Positions 16,330-25,336 of a stretch of 64,000 nt of DNA are shown here, in pieces. The notes beneath the pieces are model-generated. The model was given only the letters and a program-made list of their open reading frames with translations, was not told the DNA's origin and ran no database searches. A program made the position numbers and the translations under genes. Every line of letters begins with the position of its first letter. The stretch's first letter is position 1. The DNA comes from Rhodanobacter thiooxydans (lineage in GTDB: Bacteria > Pseudomonadota > Gammaproteobacteria > Xanthomonadales > Rhodanobacteraceae). The stretch spans positions 806,001-870,000 of the forward strand of contig NZ_CP127409.1 of assembly GCF_030291135.1 (NCBI RefSeq). The letters run 5' to 3'.

Positions 16330-17928
16330 ATGTCATTGTCCAAGCCCGGCAGCCTCAGCCTCGTGCTGTGTGCTGCCGTCAGTCTTGCCATCACCGGAAG
16401 TGCCCACGCCGCCACCACCACGGGGCCCGAGGTCACGCCGGCGGTGCAGCACGACACCTTGCATTCGCTGCGCGGCGTGATGCCGCGTCCGGATGATTTC
16501 ACCAAGAACTCGCACGCACATCCGGCCCACCGGCTGCCGTTCATCGACGGCCCGGGCACCCAGACCGACGGCGCCGTGCAGAGCAGCCCCACCGGCAGCT
16601 TCGCGCCCGCGCTCGGCGCCGGTTTCGACGGCGTGGGCCAGGGTTTCAGCGGCCCGCAGGGTACGTTCACCGTCAACAGCGCGCCGCCGGATACCAACGG
16701 TGCGGTCGGTGCCACCCAGTACGTGCAGATCGTCAACAGCGCGTTCGCGGTGTTCGACAAGTCGACCAAGGCGGTGACCTACGGCCCGGTGACGACCAAT
16801 ACGTTGTGGGCCGGTTTCGGTGGTCCGTGCGAAACCGACAACGATGGCGATGCCACCGTGGTTTACGACAAGGCGGCCGGCCGTTGGGTGATCTCGCAGT
16901 TCGCGGTGACTGCTGCGCCGTACTACCAGTGCGTGGCGGTATCGGCGACCAGCGATGCCACCGGTGCCTACTATCGCTACGCGTTCCCTTACGGCAGCAC
17001 ATTCCCCGACTATCCGAAGATGGGTGTGTGGCCGGATGCCTATTACGAAACGTTCAACATGTTCAACGGCAACACGTTCGCCGGTGCGAAGCTCTGCGCC
17101 TACAACCGCAACGCGATGCTGAGCGGCGCCGCGGCCACGCAGCAGTGCTTCCAGTTGTCCACCAGCTACGGCGGCGTGCTGCCGGCCGACCTCGACGGTG
17201 CTACCGCGCCGCCGGCCGGTTCGCCGAACTACCTGATGAACTTCGGCTCCAGCAAGCTGAACCTGTGGAAGTTCCACGTGGACTGGGCAAATACGGCCAA
17301 CACCACGTTGACCGGACCGGTCAGCATTCCGGTGGCCTCGTTCGCCGCGGCCTGCGGTGGCGGTACCTGCATCCCGCAGGCCAGCACCTCCCAGAAGCTC
17401 GACTCGCTGGCCGACCGGCTGATGTTCCGCCTGGCCTACCGCAACTTCGGCGACCACGAGTCGCTGGTGGTGAGCCATTCGGTGCAGGTCGGCACCACGC
17501 ACAAGAACCCCTACACCGGCGTGCGCTGGTATGAGGTCCGCAACCCGGGCACTACGCCGGTGGTCTACCAGCAGTCCACCTTCTCGCCGGACACCAGCTA
17601 TCGCTGGATGGGTTCGGTGGCGATGGACAAGGTGGGCGACATGGCGCTGGGCTACAGCGTGTCGAGCAGCGCACTGCACCCGGCGGTCCGCTACACCGGT
17701 CGCCTGGGCACCGATGCGCTGAGCACCATGCAGGCCGAGAACAGCATCATCGAGGGCCTGGGTTCGCAGAGCGGCAACAACCTGGCGCGCTGGGGCGACT
17801 ACAGCGCGATGACGGTCGACCCGGTCGACGACTGCACCTTCTGGTACACCACCGAGTACCTGAAGAGCACCGGCTCGTTCAACTGGAACACGCGCATCGC
17901 GTCGTTCAAGTTCCCGGGCTGCCTGTAA
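16330..17928 (+). CDS. Secreted protein of unknown function (532 aa)
   Basis: TGGAGG nine bases upstream decides ATG 16330. The N terminus is a standard signal peptide with an AHA-A cleavage site. The mature protein is Gly/Ser/Thr/Asn rich with repeated aromatic strands (APPDTNGAVGATQYVQIVN, RWVISQFAV, YYRYAFPYG, DYPKMGVWPDAYY, RWMGSVAMD, RWGDYSAMTVDPVDDCTFWY), suggesting a beta-propeller-like or sialidase-like fold. Paired cysteines suggest disulfides. I recall the WGDYS-DP-D-C-FWYT motif from large extracellular proteins of Acidobacteria and Xanthomonadales, none with a proven function. It stands alone, ends with a hairpin and a terminator, and is right next to the integron-like cassette. 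Confidence 0.75.
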   Translation: MSLSKPGSLSLVLCAAVSLAITGSAHAATTTGPEVTPAVQHDTLHSLRGVMPRPDDFTKNSHAHPAHRLPFIDGPGTQTDGAVQSSPTGSFAPALGAGFDGVGQGFSGPQGTFTVNSAPPDTNGAVGATQYVQIVNSAFAVFDKSTKAVTYGPVTTNTLWAGFGGPCETDNDGDATVVYDKAAGRWVISQFAVTAAPYYQCVAVSATSDATGAYYRYAFPYGSTFPDYPKMGVWPDAYYETFNMFNGNTFAGAKLCAYNRNAMLSGAAATQQCFQLSTSYGGVLPADLDGATAPPAGSPNYLMNFGSSKLNLWKFHVDWANTANTTLTGPVSIPVASFAAACGGGTCIPQASTSQKLDSLADRLMFRLAYRNFGDHESLVVSHSVQVGTTHKNPYTGVRWYEVRNPGTTPVVYQQSTFSPDTSYRWMGSVAMDKVGDMALGYSVSSSALHPAVRYTGRLGTDALSTMQAENSIIEGLGSQSGNNLARWGDYSAMTVDPVDDCTFWYTTEYLKSTGSFNWNTRIASFKFPGCL

Positions 17929-17936
17929 CCGATGCA

Positions 17937-17961
17937 CCGTCCGGCCGTGTCGGCCGGACGG
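17937..17961 (+). repeat. Strong hairpin after the secreted protein gene
   Basis: An 11-bp perfect stem (CCGTCCGGCCG / CGGCCGGACGG) with a TGT loop begins eight bases after the stop. No T-tract follows directly; it may stabilise the mRNA end ahead of the terminator at 17983. Confidence 0.7.
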
Positions 17962-17982
17962 TCTCGGCGAGGCTTTTGAAAC

Positions 17983-18014
17983 GGGGCCGCCATGGGGCGG
18001 TCCCGCTTTTTTTT
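17983..18014 (+). terminator. Rho-independent terminator
   Basis: The stem GGGGCCGCC / GGCGGTCCC (one G-T pair) is followed by CGC and eight T. It ends the transcript of the secreted protein gene. Confidence 0.85.
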
Positions 18015-18062
18015 ATGGAACCTTCCGATCGCTGATGCCGGATTTCCCGGATCCCGCCGCGC

Positions 18063-20324
18063 CTACAGCAGCCGCAGCAGTTCCTTCATCAGCGGCAGGC
18101 GGCGCACGCGTACGGCGCTGGCGCGGAATACCGCGTTGGCCAGCGCAGGGGCGGCGGTGGGCATGGCGAGGAAGCTGGCGCCGGCCGGCGCGCGTTCGTC
18201 GGCGACGGTGATCACTTCGACGTCGTTTGGCAGCTGCGCCATGCTGGCCAGTGGGTAATCCTTGTAGCTGTGCTGCTGCACCTGGCCGCCCTTGACGGTG
18301 ATGGCCGCGTTCAGCGCGATGGACAGCGCGTCCAGCGTGGCGCCGGCGACCTGGCCCTGCAGGCCCAGCGGGTTGATCACGCGGCCGACGTCGACGGCAC
18401 AGACGACGCGCTCGATGACCAGTCTCTCGCCCTGCATCGATGCCTCGATCGCATGCGCGACGTAGGCGCCGTCGACGTGCCAGCAGGCGATGCCGAGGCC
18501 GTTGACGGTGCGCAGCCAGTTCTTCCACTCGATGCGGTCGGCGACCAGCTTGAGCACATTGGCCAGGCGGCCGGTGTCCAGCGTGCCGCCGCTGCTCAAC
18601 GGCAACGCGCGCGGTTCGCCGAGGATGCGCAGGCGCGTCTTCAGCGGGTCCTCGCGCAACTGGTGCGCGATCTCGTCGATGAAGCTTTCCACCGCGAATG
18701 CGTTGCTGAGGTGCGGCATGCCGCGCATCGGGCCGCGCGGCGTCGCCGACTCCTGCGCGTACCAGTCGCTGCGGTAGTTCGGCACCAGCGCGGCGGGCAG
18801 CTGGTCGGCCTGCAGTTCGGAGGTCCACAGGCGGTCGGCCGGCACGCCGCGACGGACCAGCGCGGAGGCGCTGGCCATGCGCTGGTGCCAGGTCAGCAGC
18901 TGGCGCTTGCGGTCGATGGTCGCGCTGATCCGGTGCACGCTGCCGGCGCGGTAGTAGTCGTGGCTGAAGTCCTGGCCGCGCGTCCACAGCAGGCGCACCG
19001 GCTTGTTGACGACCTTGGCCAGCATCACTGCCTCGGCGACGTAGTCGTGGTCGAGCCGGCGGCCGTAGCCGCCGCCGACGCGCGGCACGCGGATGTCGAT
19101 GCGGTCGGGGGCCAGGCCGGTCAGGCGTTGCACCACGGCCCAGGCTTGCTGCGGCGCCTGGGTCGGCACGACCAGGCTGGCGCGGTCCTTGTCCAGCCGC
19201 ACCAGGCAGTTCATCGGTTCGGCGGTGGCGTGTGCCAGCCACGGTTGCACGTAGGTGGCGTCGAGGCGACGCGCGGCTTTTCTGGCGGCGGTATCGACGT
19301 CGCCGTCGTTGCGCACGCGGCTGGTGGGAATGCTGTCATCGGCGAGCAGGGCGGTGGCCTGCTGCTCCAGCGCGGCGCTGTTCTCGCCGCCGCTGACGCC
19401 GGGCTTCCATTCGAGCTTGAGTTTGTCGCGGCCTTGCAGCGCGGCCCAGGTGTCCTCAGCCAGCACCGCCACGGCCGGGGCGATCACCGTGCTGCCCGGC
19501 GGCTGGCCGGGCTCGGGCTTCAGCTGCACCACTTTCAGTACACCCGGCACGGCGAGCGTGTCGGTGGTGTCGATGTGGGCCAGGGTGCCGTCCGGCCACG
19601 GGCAGTGCACCAGCACGGCGAGCAGTGCGTCACCGTAGTGGTGGTCGATCGCGTAGCGGGCCTGGCCGGTGACGATCGCGCGCGCGTCGACGTCGCCGGC
19701 GCCGGCGCTCTGGCCGATCAGCTTGTAGTCCGCCGCGTTCTTCAGCGGCGGCACGCTGGGCGGCAACGCGATCTTGCTGGCGTCCGCGGCCAGGCTGCCG
19801 TAGCCGAAGCGACGGCCGTCTGGCGCGATCACCGTGCCGGCGTCGCAGCGCAGGCGGCTGGCCGGCACGCCGAGCCGGCGCGCCGCTGCCTGCAACAGCA
19901 GCCAGCGCGCCACCGCGCCGACCTGGCGCAGCTCGTTCCACGCGGCCGGAATCGAGCCGCCGACGCCGCCGAGCTGGCGCCCGTAGGTCCAGCGTGGCTT
20001 GCCGTTGTCGTTGTCCACGCCGAGGCCGAGCGCCACCACGCTGACGCGGTTCCAGTCGGCGTCGAGCTCCTCGGCGATGATCCGCGGCAGCGCGGTGGCC
20101 ACGCCGGTGCCGGTGTCGGGATCGCGCGCGCCGATCAGCACGTTGCCGTCGGCGTCGATGCGCACGTAGGCGCCGAGGTTGTAGAGGTTGTCGCCGAGCA
20201 TCGCCGGCGGCAGTGGTGCGTCGGCGGCGTCGGCGAGCCGGATGCCGACCACCAGCGCGCCGGCGCTGCCGGCCAGCACCTGCAGGAAACGGCGGCGCGA
20301 GAGCCGGATGCCGTGGTCGCTCAT
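18063..20324 (-). CDS. Molybdenum hydroxylase large subunit (IorB-like), catalytic Glu replaced
   Basis: The 753-residue protein starts with a twin-arginine signal (LSRRRFLQVLAGSAGALVVG) and follows the aldehyde dehydrogenase lay-out of periplasmic xanthine dehydrogenase-family enzymes of the isoquinoline 1-oxidoreductase type (GARDPDTGTGVATALPRIIAEEL, PTQAPQQAW, VGGGYGRRLDHDY, TPRGPMRG). Near the C terminus these enzymes have a GxGE motif whose glutamate acts as catalytic base; here the aligned block reads APAGASFLAMPTAAPALANA, with F718 at the Glu position. ATG 20324 overlaps the small-subunit stop as ATGA, showing translational coupling. Oxidation of an aldehyde or N-heterocycle would be the family role; the missing residue makes normal catalysis doubtful. 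Confidence 0.82.
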   Translation of the reverse strand: MSDHGIRLSRRRFLQVLAGSAGALVVGIRLADAADAPLPPAMLGDNLYNLGAYVRIDADGNVLIGARDPDTGTGVATALPRIIAEELDADWNRVSVVALGLGVDNDNGKPRWTYGRQLGGVGGSIPAAWNELRQVGAVARWLLLQAAARRLGVPASRLRCDAGTVIAPDGRRFGYGSLAADASKIALPPSVPPLKNAADYKLIGQSAGAGDVDARAIVTGQARYAIDHHYGDALLAVLVHCPWPDGTLAHIDTTDTLAVPGVLKVVQLKPEPGQPPGSTVIAPAVAVLAEDTWAALQGRDKLKLEWKPGVSGGENSAALEQQATALLADDSIPTSRVRNDGDVDTAARKAARRLDATYVQPWLAHATAEPMNCLVRLDKDRASLVVPTQAPQQAWAVVQRLTGLAPDRIDIRVPRVGGGYGRRLDHDYVAEAVMLAKVVNKPVRLLWTRGQDFSHDYYRAGSVHRISATIDRKRQLLTWHQRMASASALVRRGVPADRLWTSELQADQLPAALVPNYRSDWYAQESATPRGPMRGMPHLSNAFAVESFIDEIAHQLREDPLKTRLRILGEPRALPLSSGGTLDTGRLANVLKLVADRIEWKNWLRTVNGLGIACWHVDGAYVAHAIEASMQGERLVIERVVCAVDVGRVINPLGLQGQVAGATLDALSIALNAAITVKGGQVQQHSYKDYPLASMAQLPNDVEVITVADERAPAGASFLAMPTAAPALANAVFRASAVRVRRLPLMKELLRLL

Positions 20325-20857
20325 GGCCGGCCCGCCTTGCCGGCGGCGGCGCGCTTGATTGCGCGGCGCACGCGGCTCTGGCAGCCGCAGCGGCACAGGT
20401 TCGGCAACTGGTCGATGTCGTCGTCGGAAGGGTGCGGCTTGCGCCGCAGCAGGTCGACCCCGGCGATCAGCCAGCCCGGCGTGCAGTAGCCGCAGCCAAT
20501 CGCGTCCTCGTCGATGAAGGCCTGTTGCAGCGGGTGCAGGCTGCCGTCGTTCGCGGCCAGGCCTTCCACCGTGGTCACCGCCTTGCCGGCCAGTCTGGCC
20601 AGCGGCTGGGTGATCGCGGAGACCGCCTTGCCGTCGAGCAGCACCAGGTCGGCGCCGTTCTCGCCATGCTCGCCGCCGTACTTGGTGCCGGTCAGCTGCA
20701 GCACGTCGCGCAGGTACCACAGCAGCGGCAGCTGCGGATCGCCGGTGTGGCGGAAGTGCTCGCCGTTGACCTCGAGGTCGACGCCGTCACGCACCTTCTC
20801 GGGCACGATGGTGCTTTCCTGGCTGGTCGGCAGGACCTGGGCTTGCACGGGCGCCAT
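20321..20857 (-). CDS. Molybdenum hydroxylase small [2Fe-2S] subunit lacking one cluster's cysteines
   Basis: The 178-residue protein aligns along its length with the small subunits of isoquinoline 1-oxidoreductase-type enzymes. The C-terminal [2Fe-2S] cluster ligands are kept: C122 and C125 in GCGYCTPG and C155 and C157 in LCRCG. The N-terminal ferredoxin-like site is not: where the family has G-C-G-x-G-Q-C-G-A-C, this protein reads GTKYGGEHGENGADLVLLDG, so G62, N67 and D70 replace three cysteines and I82 the fourth. The frame is intact, so this is substitution, not frameshift. GGGAG eight bases upstream supports ATG 20857. It is translated ahead of, and coupled to, the large subunit. Confidence 0.85.
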   Translation of the reverse strand: MAPVQAQVLPTSQESTIVPEKVRDGVDLEVNGEHFRHTGDPQLPLLWYLRDVLQLTGTKYGGEHGENGADLVLLDGKAVSAITQPLARLAGKAVTTVEGLAANDGSLHPLQQAFIDEDAIGCGYCTPGWLIAGVDLLRRKPHPSDDDIDQLPNLCRCGCQSRVRRAIKRAAAGKAGRP

Positions 20858-20908
20858 CCATCATCTCCCTGAAGTCGATCCGTGCATTGTGGCATTGCTG
20901 CCGCCCGC

Positions 20909-22211
20909 TTAGGGCAGCGTGCGGCTGAACAGGCGGCGCCAGACCATGTAGACGGGCACGCCGGCGGCCATGATCAGCAGGCCGATGCCGGTGTTGCGCG
21001 GGTTGTCGCGCAACGACAGCACCATTACCACCGTCACCGCGGCGATGAACAGCAGCGGCAGCCACGGGTAGCCGGGCACGCGGAAGCCGCCGGAGGCGCG
21101 GTCGTGGCGGCGATACCAGAACAGCGTGGCCACGCCGATGGCGCAGGCCAGCCAGTCGCCGAAGGTGGCGTAGTCCAGCAACTGGCCGTAGCTGCCCGAC
21201 AGCGCCAGCACGATGGCCCAGCCGGACAGCAGCAGCAAGGCGGTGTTCGGCGTGCGCCAGCGCGGATGCAGCCGCGCCACCGCGCGGAAGAACAGCCCGT
21301 CCTCGCCCATCACCTGCAGCACCCGCGCACCGGCGACCAGGGTGATGTTGCAGAAGCCCAGGGTGGAGATCGCCACGCCCAGCGCGATCACCTTCGCGCC
21401 GACCGGGCCGGCCACCTGCTGCATCACGTCCGCCGCCGGCGCGGTGCTGGCGGCGAGTCCGGCGTGGCCGAGCACGGCGAGGTAGGCCACGTTGACCAGC
21501 GCGTAGGCGCCGATCACCAGCAGCATGCCCAGGGTCAGCGCGCGCGGCAGCGTGCGTTGCGGGTCGCGCACTTCGCCGGCGAGGTTGTTGAGGTAAGTGA
21601 AGCCGGAATACGCGAACAGCACCGGCAGCGCCGCGCCCATGAAGCCGACGCCGCTGCGCGCCGGATCGGCCGCCAGCACCTGGCCGTGCCCGGCGCCGGC
21701 GAGGAACAGGCCGCACACCACCAGCACCGCCACCGCCAGCAGCTTGAGCAGGGCGAACAGGTTCTGGATCTGCGCGCCGAGGCGGATGCCGAACAGGTTG
21801 ATGCCGCTGACGAAGACCAGCGCGCCGACCGTCAGCGGCAGCGCCCACGCCGGCGGCAGCCCGAACAGCGCCGTGGCATAGCTGGCGAAGATCGTCGCCA
21901 CCGCCGCGGTGGAGCCGGAGTAGATCACCAGCAGCATGGTCCAGCCGAACAGGAAGCCGGCCAGCGGCCCGAACGCCTCGCGCAGATAGACGTAGGTGCC
22001 GCCCGCCGAGCTCGGCGTAGCACAGCGCGCCGATCAGGGTGAGCAGGCCGGCGGCCACCCACATCAGCAGCAGCGCCAGCCCCGACTCGGTGCGCTGCGC
22101 CACGATGCCGGGGTTGAGGAAGATGCCGCCGCCGATGACGCCGCCGACCACGATCAGGGCGGCGTCCCACGGGCGCAGGCTGCGCACGTAGCCAGGAGTG
22201 GTGTCGTTCAT
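20909..22211 (-). pseudogene. APC-family amino acid permease, frameshifted
   Basis: From ATG 22211 the frame encodes a normal permease start (YVRSLRPWDAALIVVGGVIGGGIFLNPG ... GALCYAELG), then at about 22005-22020 it goes out of frame. The continuation GGTYVYLREAFGPLAGFLFGW lies in another frame and then runs through about ten transmembrane segments to the stop at 20909. The few residues that usually separate CYAELG from GGTYVYLRE are missing, so a small deletion rather than a single-base error fits best. Intact members are proton-coupled amino acid carriers of about 440 residues with twelve helices. The gene lies 51 bases upstream of the molybdenum hydroxylase pair on the same strand. Confidence 0.75.
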
Positions 22212-22274
22212 GCGGCGGAGGTCACTGGCAAAGGGAGCCGCAGCATGGCGGCCGTCGCGCGGGCGGGCAAGTAT

Positions 22275-23156
22275 TCAGTCCAGCTGAAGCTCACCACGGA
22301 TGCTCACGGCGCAGGCACCGCCGACGCTGATGCTGCCGTCCGTCGCGTCGCGTACCACCTCGACGCAGCCGTCGCGGCCCACTTCGCGCCCCTGGCTGGC
22401 GCCGTAGTGCAGGCCATAACCCGCCGGGTCGCCGATCTCGGCGAGGAAGGCCATGATCGCGGCGTTGGCGCTGCCGGTGACCGGGTCCTCGGGAATGCCG
22501 TCGGCCGGGCAGAACGCGCGCACCGCCATGCTCGCCTCGCCCGTCCGCTGCCGGCCGAACACGCTGACACCGACGGCGCCGGCGGCCTGGCAGAGCGCGC
22601 CGATCGCGGCCAGGTCGGGCTGCAGCTGCCGCACCGCGGCCTCCTCGTGCAGGTCGCAGACGAACCACCGCGGCCCGTTGTCGATCAGGCGCAGCTGGCT
22701 TTCCGCCAGTTCGGCATGCACGGCCCAGCCGAGCCGGGCCCGCTGCTGTGCTGCCACGACCCGCAACGTGGCTGGCGGCGCCTGCACGTGGATGATCCGC
22801 CCGCTGCCGCTGCCCTCGACGCGCACCGGCAGCAGCCCGGCCGCGCACTCCTGCAGCAGTTGCCGCTTATCCGGCGGCACCAGCCCGGACTCGATCGCGG
22901 CATACGCGCTGCCCACGCTGGGATGGCCGGCGAACGGCAGTTCCTGGCGCGGGGTGAAGATGCGCACGCGGTAGTCTGCCGCGGCGCTGGTCGGCGGCAG
23001 CAGGAAGGTGGTTTCGGAAAGGTTGGTCCAGCGCGCGAACGCCTGCATCGTGGCGTCGTCCAGGCCGTCGCCGTCGACCACCACGGCCAGCGGGTTGCCC
23101 AGCAGCGGCCTGGCGGAGAACACGTCGAGCTGGATGAAGCGGCGGTTGCGAGGCAT
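22275..23156 (-). CDS. PhzF family isomerase/epimerase-like protein
   Basis: The 293-residue protein has the two-domain PhzF lay-out: FIQLDVFSARPLLGNPLAVV at the start, the active-site glutamate E48 in NLSETTFLLPP, FAGHPSVGSAYA, and DPVTGSANAAIMAFL in the second half. The closest-studied members are PhzF (isomerisation in phenazine synthesis) and YddE. No phenazine genes are nearby, so the substrate is unknown. ATG 23156 begins right at the conserved strand; the open frame continues upstream without similarity. Divergent from the fumarase gene. Confidence 0.88.
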   Translation of the reverse strand: MPRNRRFIQLDVFSARPLLGNPLAVVVDGDGLDDATMQAFARWTNLSETTFLLPPTSAAADYRVRIFTPRQELPFAGHPSVGSAYAAIESGLVPPDKRQLLQECAAGLLPVRVEGSGSGRIIHVQAPPATLRVVAAQQRARLGWAVHAELAESQLRLIDNGPRWFVCDLHEEAAVRQLQPDLAAIGALCQAAGAVGVSVFGRQRTGEASMAVRAFCPADGIPEDPVTGSANAAIMAFLAEIGDPAGYGLHYGASQGREVGRDGCVEVVRDATDGSISVGGACAVSIRGELQLD

Positions 23157-23603
23157 GGTGGTTTCCGGTCGGGCAACCGCCCGACGATGGTGCCGGCGGG
23201 CGCAGCCGACAAGTGGCAGGCGGCAGCGCCGGCGCCCGGTGCGCCGTCGTTCTTGCCGGCATGGAACTCGTAGTCGAAACGTCGGGCCCATTGCGGCTGT
23301 GGCAGTTCGCCGGCAGCTTGCAATCGAGTCCACCCCACACCCCCGTCGCGGCCCCTGAAGACCATCCGCGCTGGCCGCGCGAGTGTGGACCTGCGTGTCT
23401 GATCATGGAAGTGTCCGATTACCCGGAATTTCTTGCGGCATGTACCCGCGCGTCGGATGCGCGGAAGCATGATGCCGGGGCATGTGGCAGTGGGCCGCTT
23501 ACGGGCGGCAGGCCGATTTGCGGCACAATAAGAGGGTTATGCGCCGTGAACAGCCGTTCGCCGGCGCCTGAATTCCCGAATCGAAGCTGCCTGTTCAGAC
23601 CCC
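23157..23603. other. Divergent intergenic region, PhzF-like gene and fumarase
   Basis: About 450 bases between divergent starts, with no gene I can support. CACAAT at 23524-23529 is a possible -10 box for the fumarase. No riboswitch-like structure was recognised. Confidence 0.45.
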
Positions 23604-25121
23604 ATGACCACCATAAAGCAAGAAGACCTGATCCAGTCCGTCGCCGACGCGCTGCAATACATCAGCTACTACCACCCGGTCGACTACATCAAGAGCCTCG
23701 CCGCCGCGTACGAGCGAGAGGAAAGCCCCGCCGCGAAGGACGCGATGGCGCAGATCCTGATCAACTCGCGCATGGCCGCCGAAGGCCACCGGCCGTTGTG
23801 CCAGGACACCGGCATCGTCACCGTGTTCCTCAAGGTGGGCATGAACGTGCGCTGGGACGACGCCAGCATGTCGCTGGAGGACATGGCCAACGAAGGCGTG
23901 CGCCGTGCGTACATGGACCCGGACAACAAGCTGCGCGCCAGCGTGCTGGCCGACCCGGCCGGCAAGCGCATCAACACGAAGGACAACACGCCGTCGGTGG
24001 TCAACATGTCGATCGTGCCGGGCGATACCGTCGAGGTGATCGTGGCGGCCAAGGGCGGCGGCTCCGAGGCGAAGTCGAAGTTCGCCATGCTCAACCCGTC
24101 CGACTCGATCGTCGACTGGGTGCTGAAGACCGTACCCACCATGGGCGCCGGCTGGTGCCCACCGGGCATGCTCGGCATCGGCATCGGCGGCACCGCCGAG
24201 AAGGCGATGCTGATGGCGAAGGAGGCGCTGATGGAGTCGATCGACATCCAGGAATTGATCGCGCGCGGCCCGGCCAACCGCGCCGAGGAGCTGCGCATCG
24301 AGCTGTTCGACAAGGTCAATGCGCTCGGCATCGGCGCGCAGGGCCTGGGCGGCCTCACCACCGTGCTCGACGTGAAGGTGAAGGATTTCCCGACCCACGC
24401 GGCGAACCTGCCGGTGGCGATGATCCCGAACTGCGCCGCCACCCGCCACGCGCACTTCGTGCTGGACGGTTCCGGCCCGGTGATGCTTGATCCGCCGTCG
24501 CTGGAAGACTGGCCGAAGCTCACCTACGACGCGTCCAAGGGCCGCCGGGTGAACCTCGACACGGTGACCCGGGACGACGTCGCCAGCTGGAAGCCGGGCG
24601 AAACCCTGCTGCTCAACGGCAAGCTGCTCACCGGCCGCGACGCCGCGCACAAGCGCATGGTCGAGATGCTCGACAAGGGCGAACCGCTGCCGGTGGATTT
24701 CAACGGCCGCTTCATCTACTACGTCGGCCCGGTCGACCCGGTGCGCGAGGAAGTGGTCGGTCCGGCCGGCCCCACCACAGCGACGCGCATGGACAAGTTC
24801 ACCGAACAGGTGCTGGCGCAGACCGGTCTGCTCGGCATGGTCGGCAAGGCCGAGCGCGGCCCGGCCGCGATCGAGGCGATCAGGAAGCACCGCTCGGTGT
24901 ACCTGATGGCCGTGGGTGGCGCGGCGTATCTCGTCTCCAAGGCGATCAAGGCCTCGCACGTGGTCGGCTTCGCCGACCTCGGCATGGAGGCGATCTACGA
25001 GTTCACCGTCGAGGACATGCCCGTCACCGTGGCGGTCGATTCGGGCGGCAGCTCGGTGCACCAGACCGGCCCGCGCGAATGGCAGGCCCGCATCGGCAAG
25101 ATCCCCGTCTTTGTTCAATAA
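23604..25121 (+). CDS. fumA: Class I fumarate hydratase ([4Fe-4S] type)
   Basis: The 505-residue single-chain protein has both halves of the class I fumarase: N-terminal alpha part with PLCQDTGIVTVFLKVG, GGGSEAKSKFAMLNPSD and GAGWCPPGMLGIGIGG, then IPNCAATRHAHFVLDGSGP and the C-terminal beta domain (GETLLLNGKLLTGRDAAHKRM, TTATRMDKFT). The conserved cysteines in LCQDTG, WCPPG and NCAATR are the usual ligands of the oxygen-sensitive cluster. It converts fumarate and water to L-malate in the citric acid cycle. It is not related to class II FumC. It stands alone in front of a repeat-rich gap. Confidence 0.95.
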   Translation: MTTIKQEDLIQSVADALQYISYYHPVDYIKSLAAAYEREESPAAKDAMAQILINSRMAAEGHRPLCQDTGIVTVFLKVGMNVRWDDASMSLEDMANEGVRRAYMDPDNKLRASVLADPAGKRINTKDNTPSVVNMSIVPGDTVEVIVAAKGGGSEAKSKFAMLNPSDSIVDWVLKTVPTMGAGWCPPGMLGIGIGGTAEKAMLMAKEALMESIDIQELIARGPANRAEELRIELFDKVNALGIGAQGLGGLTTVLDVKVKDFPTHAANLPVAMIPNCAATRHAHFVLDGSGPVMLDPPSLEDWPKLTYDASKGRRVNLDTVTRDDVASWKPGETLLLNGKLLTGRDAAHKRMVEMLDKGEPLPVDFNGRFIYYVGPVDPVREEVVGPAGPTTATRMDKFTEQVLAQTGLLGMVGKAERGPAAIEAIRKHRSVYLMAVGGAAYLVSKAIKASHVVGFADLGMEAIYEFTVEDMPVTVAVDSGGSSVHQTGPREWQARIGKIPVFVQ

Positions 25122-25146
25122 AGAAGTGCGCGTAGCGCACGCGTTC

Positions 25147-25316
25147 ACCTCCTCCCCTTTTAGGGGAGGATTGAGGAGGGGTAGCCCAGGGTTGCCGCAA
25201 AGCCCAAAAGCGCCACGCAAACACTCGACACACAAGGCAATCTCGACCGTCACGATCAAAAGCCAAGAGCACCCCACCCCAGCCCTCCCCTGCAAGCAGG
25301 GGAGGGAGCAGGGCGC
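25147..25316. repeat. GC-rich hairpin repeat element, copy 1
   Basis: Two hairpins, CTCCTCCCC-TTTTA-GGGGAGGA followed by TTGAGGAGGGGT and AGCCCTCCCCTGC-AA-GCAGGGGAGGGAGC, are joined by about 75 bases that contain ATCAAAAGCCAAGAGC. The same order (hairpin, GGAGGGG-GT, TCAAAAGC spacer, second hairpin) occurs inside hrpA at 46900-47016. Such elements look like non-autonomous repeats of Xanthomonadales; no encoded protein is seen. Confidence 0.8.
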
Positions 25317-25336
25317 GAGGCCCGGGTGGCGTTCGC

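Noticed and set aside
15956..16480. Plus-strand open frame after the cassette
   Set aside because: No RBS, no family similarity and it overlaps the signal peptide of the secreted protein in another frame.
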